Below, piece by piece: positions 39,449-48,482 of a DNA stretch of 64,000 nucleotides. The notes under the pieces were generated by a model, which was given only the letters and a program-made list of their open reading frames with translations, made no database searches and had not been told where the DNA came from. Made by a program: the position numbers and the translations under genes. The stretch spans positions 1 to 64,000 of the forward strand of contig CAWHLP010000010.1 of assembly GCA_963830205.1 (NCBI GenBank), given 5' to 3'. The DNA is from CAVSRC01 sp963830205. GTDB lineage: Bacteria > Pseudomonadota > Alphaproteobacteria > Rhizobiales > Kaistiaceae. Numbering within the stretch: position 1 is the first letter of the stretch; the number at the start of each line of letters is the position of its first letter.

Positions 39449-41587
39449 ATGACGAACTATACCCGACGTGACAGCGAGGCGGCCGGAGCGGGTGCCGGCG
39501 GCAGGACAGGCCTGAGGCCGCCGGTGGCGCAGAAACGGCCGGTCACCGACACCCGCCACGGAATCCAGCGCACCGACGACTATGCCTGGCTGAGGGCCGA
39601 CAACTGGCGCGAGGTCATGCACGACCCGTCGCTGCTGGCGCCGGACATCCGCGCCTATCTGGAAGCGGAGAACGACTACGCCGACGCCGCGATGGCGGAC
39701 GTCGAGGACCTGCGGCTCAGCCTCGTCAGCGAGATGCGCGGGCGTATCAAGGAGGACGATTCCTCGGTTCCGGCACCGGACGGCGACTACGCCTATGCCA
39801 CCCGCTACGCGGAAGGCGGCGAGCACCCGATGGTGGTGCGATCACGGCGCGACGGCAGCGACGAACGCATGCTGCTCGACGCCAACGCCATGTCGCAGGG
39901 CCTGGCCTATTTCCGCCTCGGTCATTTCACCCACAGCCGCGACCACCGGCTGCTCGCCTATTCCGTCGACGACAAGGGGGCGGAATACTTCACCATCCAT
40001 GTGCGCAACACCGAGACCGGCGAGGACCTTGCCGAGCGCATCGAGGGCACGACGGGCGACACCGTGTGGGCCGGCGACGGCAAGAGCTTCTTCTATGTGT
40101 GGGTGGACGAGAACCACCGGCCGGCGCGGGTCTATCGCCATATCGTCGGCAGCGATCAGGCGGACGACGCCGTCGTCCATGAGGACCACCATCCCGGCTT
40201 CTTCATCGGCATTGGCGAGACCCAGTCGCGGCGCTTCGTCACCATCGCGACCCACGACCACGAGACGTCGGAATTCCGCGTGCTCGATGCCGACCGGCCG
40301 GGCGACAAGCCCCGCCTGATCGCCCGGCGCAGAAAAGCCGAGGAATATCACCTCGACCACGGCGACGACCGCTTCTTCATCCTCACCAATGCCGACGGGG
40401 CGGAGGACTTCAAGATCGTCACCGCGCCGGTCGCCACCCCCGGCCGGCGCTATTGGACCGACTACATCCCGCACGTCCCCGGCCGCCTGATCCTCAATTT
40501 CACCATCTACAAGGACTACCTCGTGCGGCTGGAGCGCGAGGGAAGCCTGCCGCGCATCGTCATCCGGCAGCTCGCGACCGGCGCGGAGCATGAGATCGCC
40601 TTCGACGAGGAGGCCTATTCGCTCGGCATGCTCGACGGCTTCGAGTTCGACACCACGACGCTGCGCTTCGTCTATTCGTCGATGACGACGCCCACCCAGG
40701 TCTACGACTACGACATGGCGCGGCGCACGCGCGTGCTGCGCAAGCAGGACGAGATCCCGTCGGGCCACAACCCGGCCGACTACGTCACCCGGCGCGTCTT
40801 CGCCCCGGCCGAGGACGGCGAGACGGTGCCGGTGTCGCTGCTCTACCGCAAGGGCACCAGGCTCGACGGCAGCGCGCCCTGCCTGCTCTACGGCTACGGC
40901 TCCTACGGCATGACCATCCCGGCCTCGTTCAGCGTCAGCCGCCTGTCGCTGGTCGACCGCGGCTTCGTCTATGCCATCGCCCATATCCGCGGCGGCAAGG
41001 CCAGGGGCTACCGCTGGTACGCGGACGGGCGCCGCGAGAAGAAGGTCAACACCTTCAATGACTTCATCAGCGCGGCTCGCTATCTGATTCAGGAGAACTA
41101 CACGGCAAAAGGCCGCATCGTCGGCTGGGGCGGCTCGGCCGGCGGCCTGCTCATCGGCGCCGTCGCCAACATGGCGCCGGAGCTCTTCGCCGGCATGATC
41201 GCCGAGGTGCCCTTCGTCGATACGCTCAACACCATCCTCGACGACACGCTGCCGCTCACCCCGCCGGAATGGCCGGAATGGGGCAACCCGATCACCAGCG
41301 AAGCGGACTATCGCGTGATCGCCGCCTATTCGCCCTATGACAACGTCACGGCGCGCGCCTATCCGGCGATCCTGGCGCTCGGCGGCATTTCCGATCCGCG
41401 GGTGACCTATTGGGAGCCGGCCAAGTGGATCGCCAAGCTGAGGGCGCTCAAGACCGACGACCACCTGACCATCCTCAAGACCAACATGGATGCCGGCCAC
41501 GGCGGCGCCTCGGGCCGCTTCGATAGGCTGCACGAGACCGCCTTCGCCCAGGCCTTCGCCCTCAAGGTGGTGGGGCTGGCCGGCTAA
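39449..41587 (+). CDS. S9A-family oligopeptidase (oligopeptidase B-like)
   Basis: 712 residues. Serine peptidase that cuts short peptides, probably after basic residues. Beta-propeller (about 70-420), catalytic domain with GYGSYGMTIPASFSVSRLSL, RGGKARGYRWYADGRREKKV, the nucleophile Ser in IVGWGGSAGGLLIGAVAN, Asp in ALGGISDPRVTYWEPAKW and His in NMDAGHGGASGRFDR. No signal peptide, so cytosolic. ATG 39449 gives a 30-residue variable start before VTDTRHGIQRTDDYAW. A decayed second copy of the last 270 bp lies at 44497-44769. Confidence 0.93.
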   Translation: MTNYTRRDSEAAGAGAGGRTGLRPPVAQKRPVTDTRHGIQRTDDYAWLRADNWREVMHDPSLLAPDIRAYLEAENDYADAAMADVEDLRLSLVSEMRGRIKEDDSSVPAPDGDYAYATRYAEGGEHPMVVRSRRDGSDERMLLDANAMSQGLAYFRLGHFTHSRDHRLLAYSVDDKGAEYFTIHVRNTETGEDLAERIEGTTGDTVWAGDGKSFFYVWVDENHRPARVYRHIVGSDQADDAVVHEDHHPGFFIGIGETQSRRFVTIATHDHETSEFRVLDADRPGDKPRLIARRRKAEEYHLDHGDDRFFILTNADGAEDFKIVTAPVATPGRRYWTDYIPHVPGRLILNFTIYKDYLVRLEREGSLPRIVIRQLATGAEHEIAFDEEAYSLGMLDGFEFDTTTLRFVYSSMTTPTQVYDYDMARRTRVLRKQDEIPSGHNPADYVTRRVFAPAEDGETVPVSLLYRKGTRLDGSAPCLLYGYGSYGMTIPASFSVSRLSLVDRGFVYAIAHIRGGKARGYRWYADGRREKKVNTFNDFISAARYLIQENYTAKGRIVGWGGSAGGLLIGAVANMAPELFAGMIAEVPFVDTLNTILDDTLPLTPPEWPEWGNPITSEADYRVIAAYSPYDNVTARAYPAILALGGISDPRVTYWEPAKWIAKLRALKTDDHLTILKTNMDAGHGGASGRFDRLHETAFAQAFALKVVGLAG

Positions 41588-41730
41588 GGCCCGCGCGCAG
41601 AGACAACAATCCCTGACGACCACATTCCAAAGGGCTGCGGACGTACCTAACCTTCAACGATCTTGATTTGATCATGCCGCTCGCAACCGAAATAGGTTAG
41701 CTTCTGCTGGACGGTTGGGGGCGTCTGCGC

Positions 41731-42864
41731 ATGGAGCTGGACGTATCTTTGCTTCCACTGATCGGCGAGATCTACGATGCCGCGCTGAATCCCGATATCT
41801 GGAACACTGTTCTGCCCAAGATCGGCGCCTTTGTCGGCGGATCGGCGGGCGGCCTGTTCGCCCATCATTCCTCGCCATTGAGCGCCAGCATCTACTACCA
41901 GTTCGGCACCGACCCCGGTTACCGCCAGCTCTATCTCGAAAAATACATGACGATCGACCCGATGTTTGGCACCTATTTCGTGCTCGACGTCGGCGGAGTT
42001 TTCAGCACGTCGACCGTCATGGCCCATGCCGAGTTTCTGCAATCGCGATTTTACAGGGAGTGGGTCCGGCCGCAGGGCTGGATCGACAATGTCTGCGTCT
42101 ATCTCGACAGATCAGGCGAAGACCACGCGGCTTTCGTCGTGTTTCGCCATGAGCGCGAGGGTCTTGCCGACGAGCCGGCGCGCGACCGGCTGCGGCTCCT
42201 GGTTCCGCACCTGCGCCGTGCCGTGCTGATCGGGAGGATCATTGAGTTCAAAACGGCGCTGGCCGCCACGTTCGCCGACGCTCTCGACGGACTGAGCGCG
42301 GCCATCGTGTTCGTGGATGCGAGCGGTCGCATCACCCACGCCAACGGCGCGGCGCGTGCCATGGTTGCCGACGGCAATGTCCTGCGCGCGCCGCTCGGCC
42401 GGCTCGCCGCGAGCGATCCGGACGTCCACCGAGCATTGCGGGACATCTTTCTGGCTGCCGCCGCCGGCGACGCGGCGGTTGGCGCCAGGGGCGTGGCCGT
42501 GCCGCTCGTCGGGCACGACGGCGAACGCTATGTCGCTCATATCCTGCCGCTTTCGTCGGGTGCACGCCGCAGCGCCGGCGCGAGTTATGCGGCAGCGGCT
42601 GCCCTCTTCGTGCAGAAGGCCACCTTGGCCACGCATTCCCCGCCCGAGGTGATCGCCAAGACATACCGTCTGACGCCGATGGAGCTGCGCGTCCTGCTGG
42701 CCATCGTGGAGGTCGGCGGCGCACCCCAGGTCGCCGAGACGCTGGGCATCGGCGAGGGCACGGTCAAGACCCATCTCAAGCGTCTCTATGAGAAGACCGG
42801 CGCACGCCGGCAGGCGGATCTGGTCAAGCTGTTTGCCGGCTACACCAGCCCGCTGCTGGGCTGA
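41731..42864 (+). CDS. LuxR-type HTH regulator with PAS-like N-terminal part
   Basis: 377 residues. C-terminal LuxR DNA-binding domain: YRLTPMELRVLLAIVEVGGA, VAETLGIGEGTVKTHLKRLY with EKTGARRQADLVKL. The N-terminal 300 residues hold a PAS-like region (ALDGLSAAIVFVDASGRITH) and no response-regulator or autoinducer-binding pattern I can name. This class is common in Rhizobiales and unknown in ligand. Stands between the oligopeptidase and the small secreted protein genes. Confidence 0.88.
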   Translation: MELDVSLLPLIGEIYDAALNPDIWNTVLPKIGAFVGGSAGGLFAHHSSPLSASIYYQFGTDPGYRQLYLEKYMTIDPMFGTYFVLDVGGVFSTSTVMAHAEFLQSRFYREWVRPQGWIDNVCVYLDRSGEDHAAFVVFRHEREGLADEPARDRLRLLVPHLRRAVLIGRIIEFKTALAATFADALDGLSAAIVFVDASGRITHANGAARAMVADGNVLRAPLGRLAASDPDVHRALRDIFLAAAAGDAAVGARGVAVPLVGHDGERYVAHILPLSSGARRSAGASYAAAAALFVQKATLATHSPPEVIAKTYRLTPMELRVLLAIVEVGGAPQVAETLGIGEGTVKTHLKRLYEKTGARRQADLVKLFAGYTSPLLG

Positions 42865-43043
42865 TTCCTCCCAACCGGCGAGCACCGGAAACGCATTCCC
42901 GTCACACACGCATTGGGGGTCTCCCGATCGGGAGACGCGGCGCGCGCGATCGCGGCGGTAAGTTTGATGGACTTCGCCATTTCCCACGAAACCTGAGCCG
43001 TTAAAGAACACGCCCGCCGGACAACAACTAACGGTGCCGTTTG

Positions 43044-43187
43044 ATGTTCAAATTACCAACAGCCAAACCGGCCACGGTCCTGTCATTGACGATTCTCGCG
43101 ATTGTATTCCTTGGTTCTTCTGACCAGGCCGCACGCCAGGTGGAATGCGACGCTTGCTTGGATTCCGGCTTTGGGGGTGGACCGTGA
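43044..43187 (+). CDS. 47-residue secreted CxxC microprotein
   Basis: ATG 43044 to TGA 43185-43187. MFKLPTAKPATVLSLTILAI then VFLGSSDQAARQVECDACLD with SGFGGGP: an N-terminal signal helix and a short mature part with Cys-x2-Cys. Its TGA overlaps the GTG of the next gene (GTGA), which supports both as real and coupled. Function unknown. Confidence 0.6.
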   Translation: MFKLPTAKPATVLSLTILAIVFLGSSDQAARQVECDACLDSGFGGGP

Positions 43188-43585
43188 GGCGGCTTGAACT
43201 GGTGTTGCTGCCGATCGTGGTCGGCTGCCTGTTGTTGGCGGCGTTGCCGGCGTCGGCGCGGCCGAAAGGAGAGCCCGGCCTCGACTGCACATTTGAACAG
43301 CTATCGTCACCGGGAGCCCTTCGCTGCGTCGAGCGCGGCAATGCAGATCTTATCAACGGCGTTCCGAACCCGCACATCGTAATCTGCCTCGCCAATGGCA
43401 CGCGGGCGTGCTGCCAGAAACAGTCGGACGGTGGCTATTCCTGCGGCTATATCACCGACATCGGCCTCAACCCGGCCGGTGGCCCGGGCGGCCAGGCTGG
43501 CGTCGGCGGCGCAATTAGCCCGGGCCAAAGCTACACTCCGCCTTCCACTCCCTTTCATCTGACACCTGGCAAAAAGGGGCAGTAG
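43184..43585 (+). CDS. Small secreted Cys-rich protein
   Basis: 133 residues from GTG 43184, chosen because GGGGGTGG precedes it and because it overlaps the stop of the microprotein gene; an ATG 39 bp upstream would give a longer, poorer signal peptide. Signal peptide RRLELVLLPIVVGCLLLAAL cleaved after ASA. Mature part: GLDCTFEQ, LRCVERGN, VICLANGTRACCQKQSDGGY then SCGYITD: six cysteines, likely three disulphides. Gly/Pro-rich tail. No known family recognised. Confidence 0.7.
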   Translation: MRRLELVLLPIVVGCLLLAALPASARPKGEPGLDCTFEQLSSPGALRCVERGNADLINGVPNPHIVICLANGTRACCQKQSDGGYSCGYITDIGLNPAGGPGGQAGVGGAISPGQSYTPPSTPFHLTPGKKGQ

Positions 43586-43867
43586 CCGTAGCTTTATGAT
43601 GCCCGTTTGTGGATTTTGTCTCTGCTGAAGTAGTTCGGCGCGCTCCTGAGGCTTGCCAAAGTTTTATGGGTGCCGACGGGCATGTTGGATTCAGCGTTCC
43701 GCGCCACTGAAACTGCCCCCGCCGGAGAAATTCGAAAAAAGCGAACGCGTGCTCTTTCCATCTGAACACCGAATTAACAACCGGCTCGGCATGCGTTCAG
43801 GATGGCTGCTTCAGTTTGACTACGGTCGATCGATTGGCGGTCGACATGAACAGGTGGAGGAGACGTC
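43586..43867. other. Intergenic region without visible gene
   Basis: 282 bp, of lower G+C than the surroundings. It must hold the promoter of the gene at 43868, whose start is preceded by GGTGGAGGAGACGTC. Nothing else seen. Confidence 0.4.
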
Positions 43868-44407
43868 ATGCACAAGTTGATGGCCTGGGTGGTGGTACTG
43901 GTTGGGCTGGTCGGCATATCGAGCGGTGCCAGCGCAGCGACGCTGGCGCAACAGGGTTACGTCAACCTCGGCGGCGTCAATCTCACTGCCTGGTGCCAGC
44001 ACCAGTACGGCGCCGACTTCAAGGCGGTGGCTCATGGCAACGGCGCCGGCGACTGGTCGTGCCAGCGCAACGACAACGACCGCCGGGAAATTTCCGTCAC
44101 CGACGCGTGCAAGCTTCAGTACCATGACAACAGCGCCAAGGCGGAAGCACTGGGCGGGGTGGGCTCATGGCAGTGCTGGAAGCCGGGACCGGTCCAGAAG
44201 GGCGTCAACCTCGACGCATGGTGCAAGCATCAGTACGGCGGCACCTTCAAGGCAGTCGTCCGCGGCAACACGGCCGGCAGCTGGGTCTGTGAAGACAGCC
44301 GCCAGGTGTCCGTGAAGGATGCCTGCATCCTGCAGTACGGCAATTCGGTCACCGGGGCCAAGGCCCTGAACCCGAGAGACCCGGGCTCGTGGGTCTGCAC
44401 GTTCTGA
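43868..44407 (+). CDS. Secreted protein with two Cys-containing repeats
   Basis: 179 residues. Signal peptide KLMAWVVVLVGLVGISSGAS then AATLA. The mature part is two copies of a 60-residue domain: GVNLTAWCQHQYGADFKAVA...GNGAGDWSCQ...ISVTDACKLQY...SWQC, and GVNLDAWCKHQYGGTFKAVV...GNTAGSWVCE...VSVKDACILQY...SWVC. Each has four Cys at matching places, so two disulphides per repeat. Similar repeats with AWxC and CxxQY occur in extracellular proteins of actinobacteria and cyanobacteria (from memory); function unknown. Confidence 0.8.
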   Translation: MHKLMAWVVVLVGLVGISSGASAATLAQQGYVNLGGVNLTAWCQHQYGADFKAVAHGNGAGDWSCQRNDNDRREISVTDACKLQYHDNSAKAEALGGVGSWQCWKPGPVQKGVNLDAWCKHQYGGTFKAVVRGNTAGSWVCEDSRQVSVKDACILQYGNSVTGAKALNPRDPGSWVCTF

Positions 44408-44496
44408 AGCTGACGCCTCGGTGCCGTTCGCGGGTGACCGCGAACGGCCTGACGCTCTCCGGCAAATCCCCTGAGACCACCGGCGAACCAGACTTC

Positions 44497-44769
44497 GCGC
44501 GATTGCCGCCTATTCGCCCTATGACAACGTCACGGCGCGCGCCTATCCGGCGATCCTGGCGCTCGGCGGTATCGCCGATCCGCCGGCGACCTATTGGGAG
44601 CCGGCCAAGTGGATCGCCAAGCCGAGGGCGCTCGGGACCGACGATCACCTGACGATTCCTCAAGACCAAGATGGACGCCGGCCACGCCGGCGCCTCGGGC
44701 CGCTTCGACCGGCTGCACGAGACTGCCCTCGCCCCCTTCGCCCTCAAGGTGGTGTGGCGGACCGGCTGG
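44497..44769 (+). pseudogene. Decayed duplicate of the S9 oligopeptidase 3' end
   Basis: From ATTGCCGCCTATTCGCCCTA on, the sequence repeats 41316-41585 with many substitutions, at least one frameshift (near 44655) and small deletions. Residues AAYSPYDNVTARAYPAILAL, YWEPAKWIAK and ASGRFDRLHETA are still readable. It lacks the nucleophile Ser region entirely, so no product could be active. A segmental duplication placed the fragment 2.9 kb downstream, behind the secreted-protein genes. Confidence 0.85.
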
Positions 44770-44807
44770 GTCGTATACTCACCCGGCAGCCTGCGTAAGG
44801 GGACCCC

Positions 44808-45773
44808 ATGAAGGCGATCGATATTCTTGAGATCAGCATCCTGGTCGACAACGCCACCGACAACCTGTCGTCCAGCCCGTCATTCGTGGTGACGGAATGG
44901 GCCGCCCTCAGGCGCCGTGGCATGACGCTGCTTTCCGGAAAGTGCCTGTGCTGCGCCGCCCACGGCCTGTCCTACCTGATCACGGCGAAGGCCGGATCGC
45001 TGAGCCACACGTTGCTCTTCGACACCGGACCAGACGAAGCGCTGTTCGAGCGCAACGTGCATAATCTTGGCGTGGATCCCGGTGCGATCGAAGCCGTGGT
45101 GCTGTCGCACGGCCATTGGGACCACAGCGGCGCCATGCCGCGCGCCCTCCAGATGATGAACCTTGCCAACGGCGGCCACCCCGTGCCGACCTACATGCAT
45201 CCCGAGATGTTTGCCCTGCGCGCAACCAGGACCCGCAAGGGCGGGCTGCAGCCGATGGAGCCGGTGCCCGGCGCCGACGTGCTCGCCGCAAACGGGGCGG
45301 AGGTCGTGGTCACGCGCGACGAGCAATCGGTGCTCGACGATACCTTCTACGTGAGCGGCGAAATCCCGCGCGTCACCTCCTTCGAGCGCGGATTTCCGGG
45401 CCAGGTGCGGCAGACGGCATCGGGCGACTGGGAGGCGGACGAGGTGCTCCCCGACGAGCGCTTCGTGGCGGTGAACGTCGCCGGCAAGGGCCAGGTCATC
45501 TTCTCGGCCTGCTCGCATGCCGGCCTCATCAACGTGCTCACCCAGGCGAAGGCGCGCTTTCCCGACATTCCACTCTACGGCGTGTTCGGCGGCTTCCATC
45601 TGTCGGGCGGGACCGAGTTGATCATTCCGGAGACGGTGGACGCGCTTGCCGCGTTCGACCTCAAGCTGATCGCGCCGGGACACTGCACCGGCTGGCGGGC
45701 ACTGAATGCGCTCGCCACCGCCTATGGCGACCGGGTGGTCCCCACGGCAGTCGGAAAGACGTTCAGGCTGTAG
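44808..45773 (+). CDS. Metallo-beta-lactamase-fold hydrolase
   Basis: 321 residues. Metal site: VLSHGHWDHSGAMPRALQM (HxHxDH), His in FSACSHAGLINVLTQAKARF and His in PGHCTGW. Extra landmarks EISILVDNATDNLSSSPSFV and TLLFDTGPDEALFERNVHNL resemble MBL hydrolases related to the methanopterin/folate enzyme family (RFAP-synthase-like); a hydrolase of unknown substrate. Cytosolic. ATG with AAGGGGA upstream. Confidence 0.9.
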   Translation: MKAIDILEISILVDNATDNLSSSPSFVVTEWAALRRRGMTLLSGKCLCCAAHGLSYLITAKAGSLSHTLLFDTGPDEALFERNVHNLGVDPGAIEAVVLSHGHWDHSGAMPRALQMMNLANGGHPVPTYMHPEMFALRATRTRKGGLQPMEPVPGADVLAANGAEVVVTRDEQSVLDDTFYVSGEIPRVTSFERGFPGQVRQTASGDWEADEVLPDERFVAVNVAGKGQVIFSACSHAGLINVLTQAKARFPDIPLYGVFGGFHLSGGTELIIPETVDALAAFDLKLIAPGHCTGWRALNALATAYGDRVVPTAVGKTFRL

Positions 45774-45865
45774 CCCGGCGCGCCTCAAGGGGCACGCCTC
45801 CCGCACCGCCTTGGCTCGCTGCCACACCGTGTTAGGCTAGGTGCGAACCGACGCGGAGGGAGCCG

Positions 45866-47290
45866 TTGCAGGACCACATCGTCGACCTTACCGGCATCGC
45901 CTTCATCACGACGGTCGCCGTTTTGCTCGGCTTCGTCCTCGTCCGCCTGCGCCAGCCGCCGATCGTCGGCTACATCCTGACCGGCGTCGTGCTGGGACCG
46001 ACCGGCTTCGGCCTGGTCAGCAACACCGACACCATCACGCTCCTCGCCGAACTCGGCGTCATCATGCTCCTGTTCCTGATCGGCATGGAGATGTCGGTGC
46101 GCCACTTCGCGCCGGTGGCCGCACCGGCCGCGGCGGTGACCATCGGCCAGGTGGTCGTGGCGCTGGCGATCACCGGCGTCTTCGGCAGGCTGCTCGGCTG
46201 GCCGGTGGGCCAGATCGTGGTCCTCGGCTTCATCGTGGCGATCTCGTCGACGGCGGTCGCCGTGCAGATGCTCGAGGAGGTCGGCGAACTGCGCACCTTC
46301 ACCGGGCGCATCACCATCGGCGTGCTCATCGCCCAGGACATTGCCGTGGTGCCGATGCTGATCGTCGTCGGTTCGTTCGGCGCCGCCGCGGGCGGTGGGG
46401 TCTGGCTGGCGGTCAAGCTCGGCGCCGCCGTCGTGATCCTCTTCGCCCTGCTCGGCTATCTCGGTACGCGGCCCGGCAAGTTCCGCCTGCCCTTCACCGA
46501 GGCGATCCACGGCCGGGTGGACATGGTGGCACTCGCCTCCATCGCCTTCTGCTTCGGCGCGGCGGCGCTGACCAGCGTGCTCGGCCTGTCGGCGGCCTTC
46601 GGCGCGTTCCTCGCCGGGCTCGTCATCGCCGGATCGACGATGCGCTCCGAAGCGATCGCCGCCACCCACCCGATCCAGAGCGTGCTCATCGTCGTCTTCT
46701 TCCTGTCGATCGGCCTCTTGATCGACCTCGATTTCATCATCGCCAATCTCGTCACGGTGATCGTCTTCGTCGTGGCGGTGCTGGCGGTGAAGACGGCGGT
46801 CAACGTGGCGCTCTTGCGCCTGGTGCGGCAGCCCTGGGAGATGGCGTTCCCGTCCGGGCTGATGATCGCGCAGATCGGCGAATTCTCCTTCGTGCTGGCG
46901 GCCACCGGCCTCGCCAACGGCTCGTTCAGCGGCGATGCCTACCGACTGGCCATCGCCATCATCGCGGTGTCGCTGCTGGTCAGCCCCCTGTGGATGGCCT
47001 CGGTTCGCCGCTTCCACCTGGTCGCGCGCAACGGCATCTCCGATTTCCGCGCTGCGCTTGCCGAGGTCTATGCCGGCGAGATCGAGGAATTCGAGCGTGG
47101 ACGGATGGTGCTGACCCGCGTCATGGGCTTCGTCACCCGTCAGTCGAAAGCGCTGTTGATCGCAACCCGACGAAGCGCGGCGGCGCGGCGGAGAGCCGCC
47201 GCCGAACGTGCCGAACCATCGGCAGTGGCCGAGACACCGGCAGCAACCGAGGAGGCCCAGCCCGGCGATCAGCCGGGTGCTTCCCGTTAG
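45866..47290 (+). CDS. CPA2-family monovalent cation:proton antiporter (KefB-like, no RCK domain)
   Basis: 474 residues, 12-13 helices, from TTG 45866. LRQPPIVGYILTGVVLGPTG, ELGVIMLLFLIGMEMSVRHF, VAISSTAVAVQMLEEVGELR, IGVLIAQDIAVVPMLIVVGS (the DIAVVP motif with the Asp of the ion site), LGLSAAFGAFLAGLVIAGST, then LMIAQIGEFSFVLAATGLAN. The C-terminal cytosolic tail is short and Ala/Glu/Arg-rich; it lacks the NAD-binding RCK domain of KefB/KefC. Probably K+ or Na+ for H+ exchange. Confidence 0.92.
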   Translation: MQDHIVDLTGIAFITTVAVLLGFVLVRLRQPPIVGYILTGVVLGPTGFGLVSNTDTITLLAELGVIMLLFLIGMEMSVRHFAPVAAPAAAVTIGQVVVALAITGVFGRLLGWPVGQIVVLGFIVAISSTAVAVQMLEEVGELRTFTGRITIGVLIAQDIAVVPMLIVVGSFGAAAGGGVWLAVKLGAAVVILFALLGYLGTRPGKFRLPFTEAIHGRVDMVALASIAFCFGAAALTSVLGLSAAFGAFLAGLVIAGSTMRSEAIAATHPIQSVLIVVFFLSIGLLIDLDFIIANLVTVIVFVVAVLAVKTAVNVALLRLVRQPWEMAFPSGLMIAQIGEFSFVLAATGLANGSFSGDAYRLAIAIIAVSLLVSPLWMASVRRFHLVARNGISDFRAALAEVYAGEIEEFERGRMVLTRVMGFVTRQSKALLIATRRSAAARRRAAAERAEPSAVAETPAATEEAQPGDQPGASR

Positions 47291-47352
47291 GCGGTGCCCG
47301 CGCTAGATGTTGGCCGAGGGCCGGGCGATCTCTCTTCTCGAGGAGACGAACG

Positions 47353-47667
47353 ATGCGGATATTGGCTGGATTCCTGGGACTGGCCGCACTGCTGGCGCTG
47401 GGCGGGCCGCAGAGCGCCGCGGCGGCACAGCCGCCGCGTGTGGCCGCCTATAGCTGCGGTTCCCTGTCTTCTACGATAGGACCGTACAACGTCTGGCAGA
47501 CCTGGTTCACCGGTGCGCGCAAGCCCTTGTTCGGGCCGCTCGACTGGTACACGGCCGCGCCCTGCTTCAAGACCCAGACCGCCTGCAAGGCGTGGCTCTA
47601 TTGGGCGCAGACCGACTGGCCGGTGCGCAACACCTTCCGGCCGTGCCGCAAGGGCATCGGCTACTAG
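47353..47667 (+). CDS. Small secreted protein with four cysteines
   Basis: 104 residues. AGGAGACGAACG precedes ATG 47353. Signal peptide RILAGFLGLAALLALGGPQS, cleaved after AAA. Mature part with YSCGSLS, GPYNVWQTWFTGARKPLFGP, APCFKTQTACKAWLYWAQ, FRPCRKGIGY: four Cys, many Trp/Tyr. No known domain recognised. Ends before a bidirectional terminator. Confidence 0.72.
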   Translation: MRILAGFLGLAALLALGGPQSAAAAQPPRVAAYSCGSLSSTIGPYNVWQTWFTGARKPLFGPLDWYTAAPCFKTQTACKAWLYWAQTDWPVRNTFRPCRKGIGY

Positions 47668-47675
47668 AGCTCAGC

Positions 47676-47709
47676 AAAAAGGCGCGGCAGAGCCTGCTGC
47701 CGCGCCTTT
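47676..47709. terminator. Bidirectional terminator between secreted-protein gene and sodB
   Basis: AAAAA-GGCGCGGCAG-agcctg-CTGCCGCGCC-TTT. A perfect 10-bp stem with a 6-nt loop; A run before and T run after make it work on both strands. Lies between convergent genes. Confidence 0.9.
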
Positions 47710-47729
47710 GCAACTTGCCGAGGCTACCG

Positions 47730-48338
47730 TCAGGCGTGCGCGATCGCCTTCTCGTACATCTCGAGGACGTAGTCCCAGTTGATCAGGTGATCGACGAAGG
47801 CCTCGAGGTATTTCGGCCGGGCGTTGCGATAGTCGATGTAATAGGAGTGCTCCCACACATCGACGCCGAGGATCGGCAGGCCGCCATGGACGAGCGGGTT
47901 CTCGCCGTTCGGCGTCTTCATGATGGCGAGCTTGCCGTTCTGCACCGCGATCCAGGCCCAGCCGGACCCGAACTGGGTGGCGCCGGCCTGCATGAAATCG
48001 GCCTTGAACTTGTCATAGCCGCCGAGATCGGTGTCGATGGCCTTGGCCAAAGCGCCGGGCAGCTTGGTGCCGCCGCCGCCTTTTTTCATCCACTTCCAGA
48101 AATGGATGTGGTTGTAGTGCTGGCCGGCATTATTGAAGAGGCCGGCGTTCTTGGCATAGCTCTGCTTGACCACGTCCTCGAGGCTCTTGTCGGCGAGCCC
48201 AGAGTCCTTGAGCAGGTTGTTGCCGTTGGTGACGTAAGCCTGGTGGTGCTTGTCGTGATGGAATTCGAGGGTTTCCTTCGACATGTAGGGCTGCAACGCC
48301 TCATAGTCGTAAGGCAGGGCGGGAAGTTCAAAAGCCAT
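47730..48338 (-). CDS. sodB: Fe/Mn superoxide dismutase
   Basis: 202 residues. Converts superoxide to hydrogen peroxide and oxygen. Metal ligands: His in LEFHHDKHHQAYV, His in NAGQHYNHIHFWKW, Asp and His in LGVDVWEHSYYIDYRNARP. Gln in the NNAGQ position and the GGGGT loop suggest the iron type. No signal peptide, so cytosolic. Own transcription unit with terminator at 47676-47709. Confidence 0.95.
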   Translation of the reverse strand: MAFELPALPYDYEALQPYMSKETLEFHHDKHHQAYVTNGNNLLKDSGLADKSLEDVVKQSYAKNAGLFNNAGQHYNHIHFWKWMKKGGGGTKLPGALAKAIDTDLGGYDKFKADFMQAGATQFGSGWAWIAVQNGKLAIMKTPNGENPLVHGGLPILGVDVWEHSYYIDYRNARPKYLEAFVDHLINWDYVLEMYEKAIAHA

Positions 48339-48482
48339 AGGGACACTCCTCTGAAGCGTTGAATGGATGGGGCGCCGGGGGCGCGCAACAGGGACGGGGC
48401 GAACAAACCAAGGAGTTCGCCCCGGAACATAGGTCGCGGCGCCCGCTCCGGCAACTGCGGCCGGACGGGCAGGAGCTGGCGC

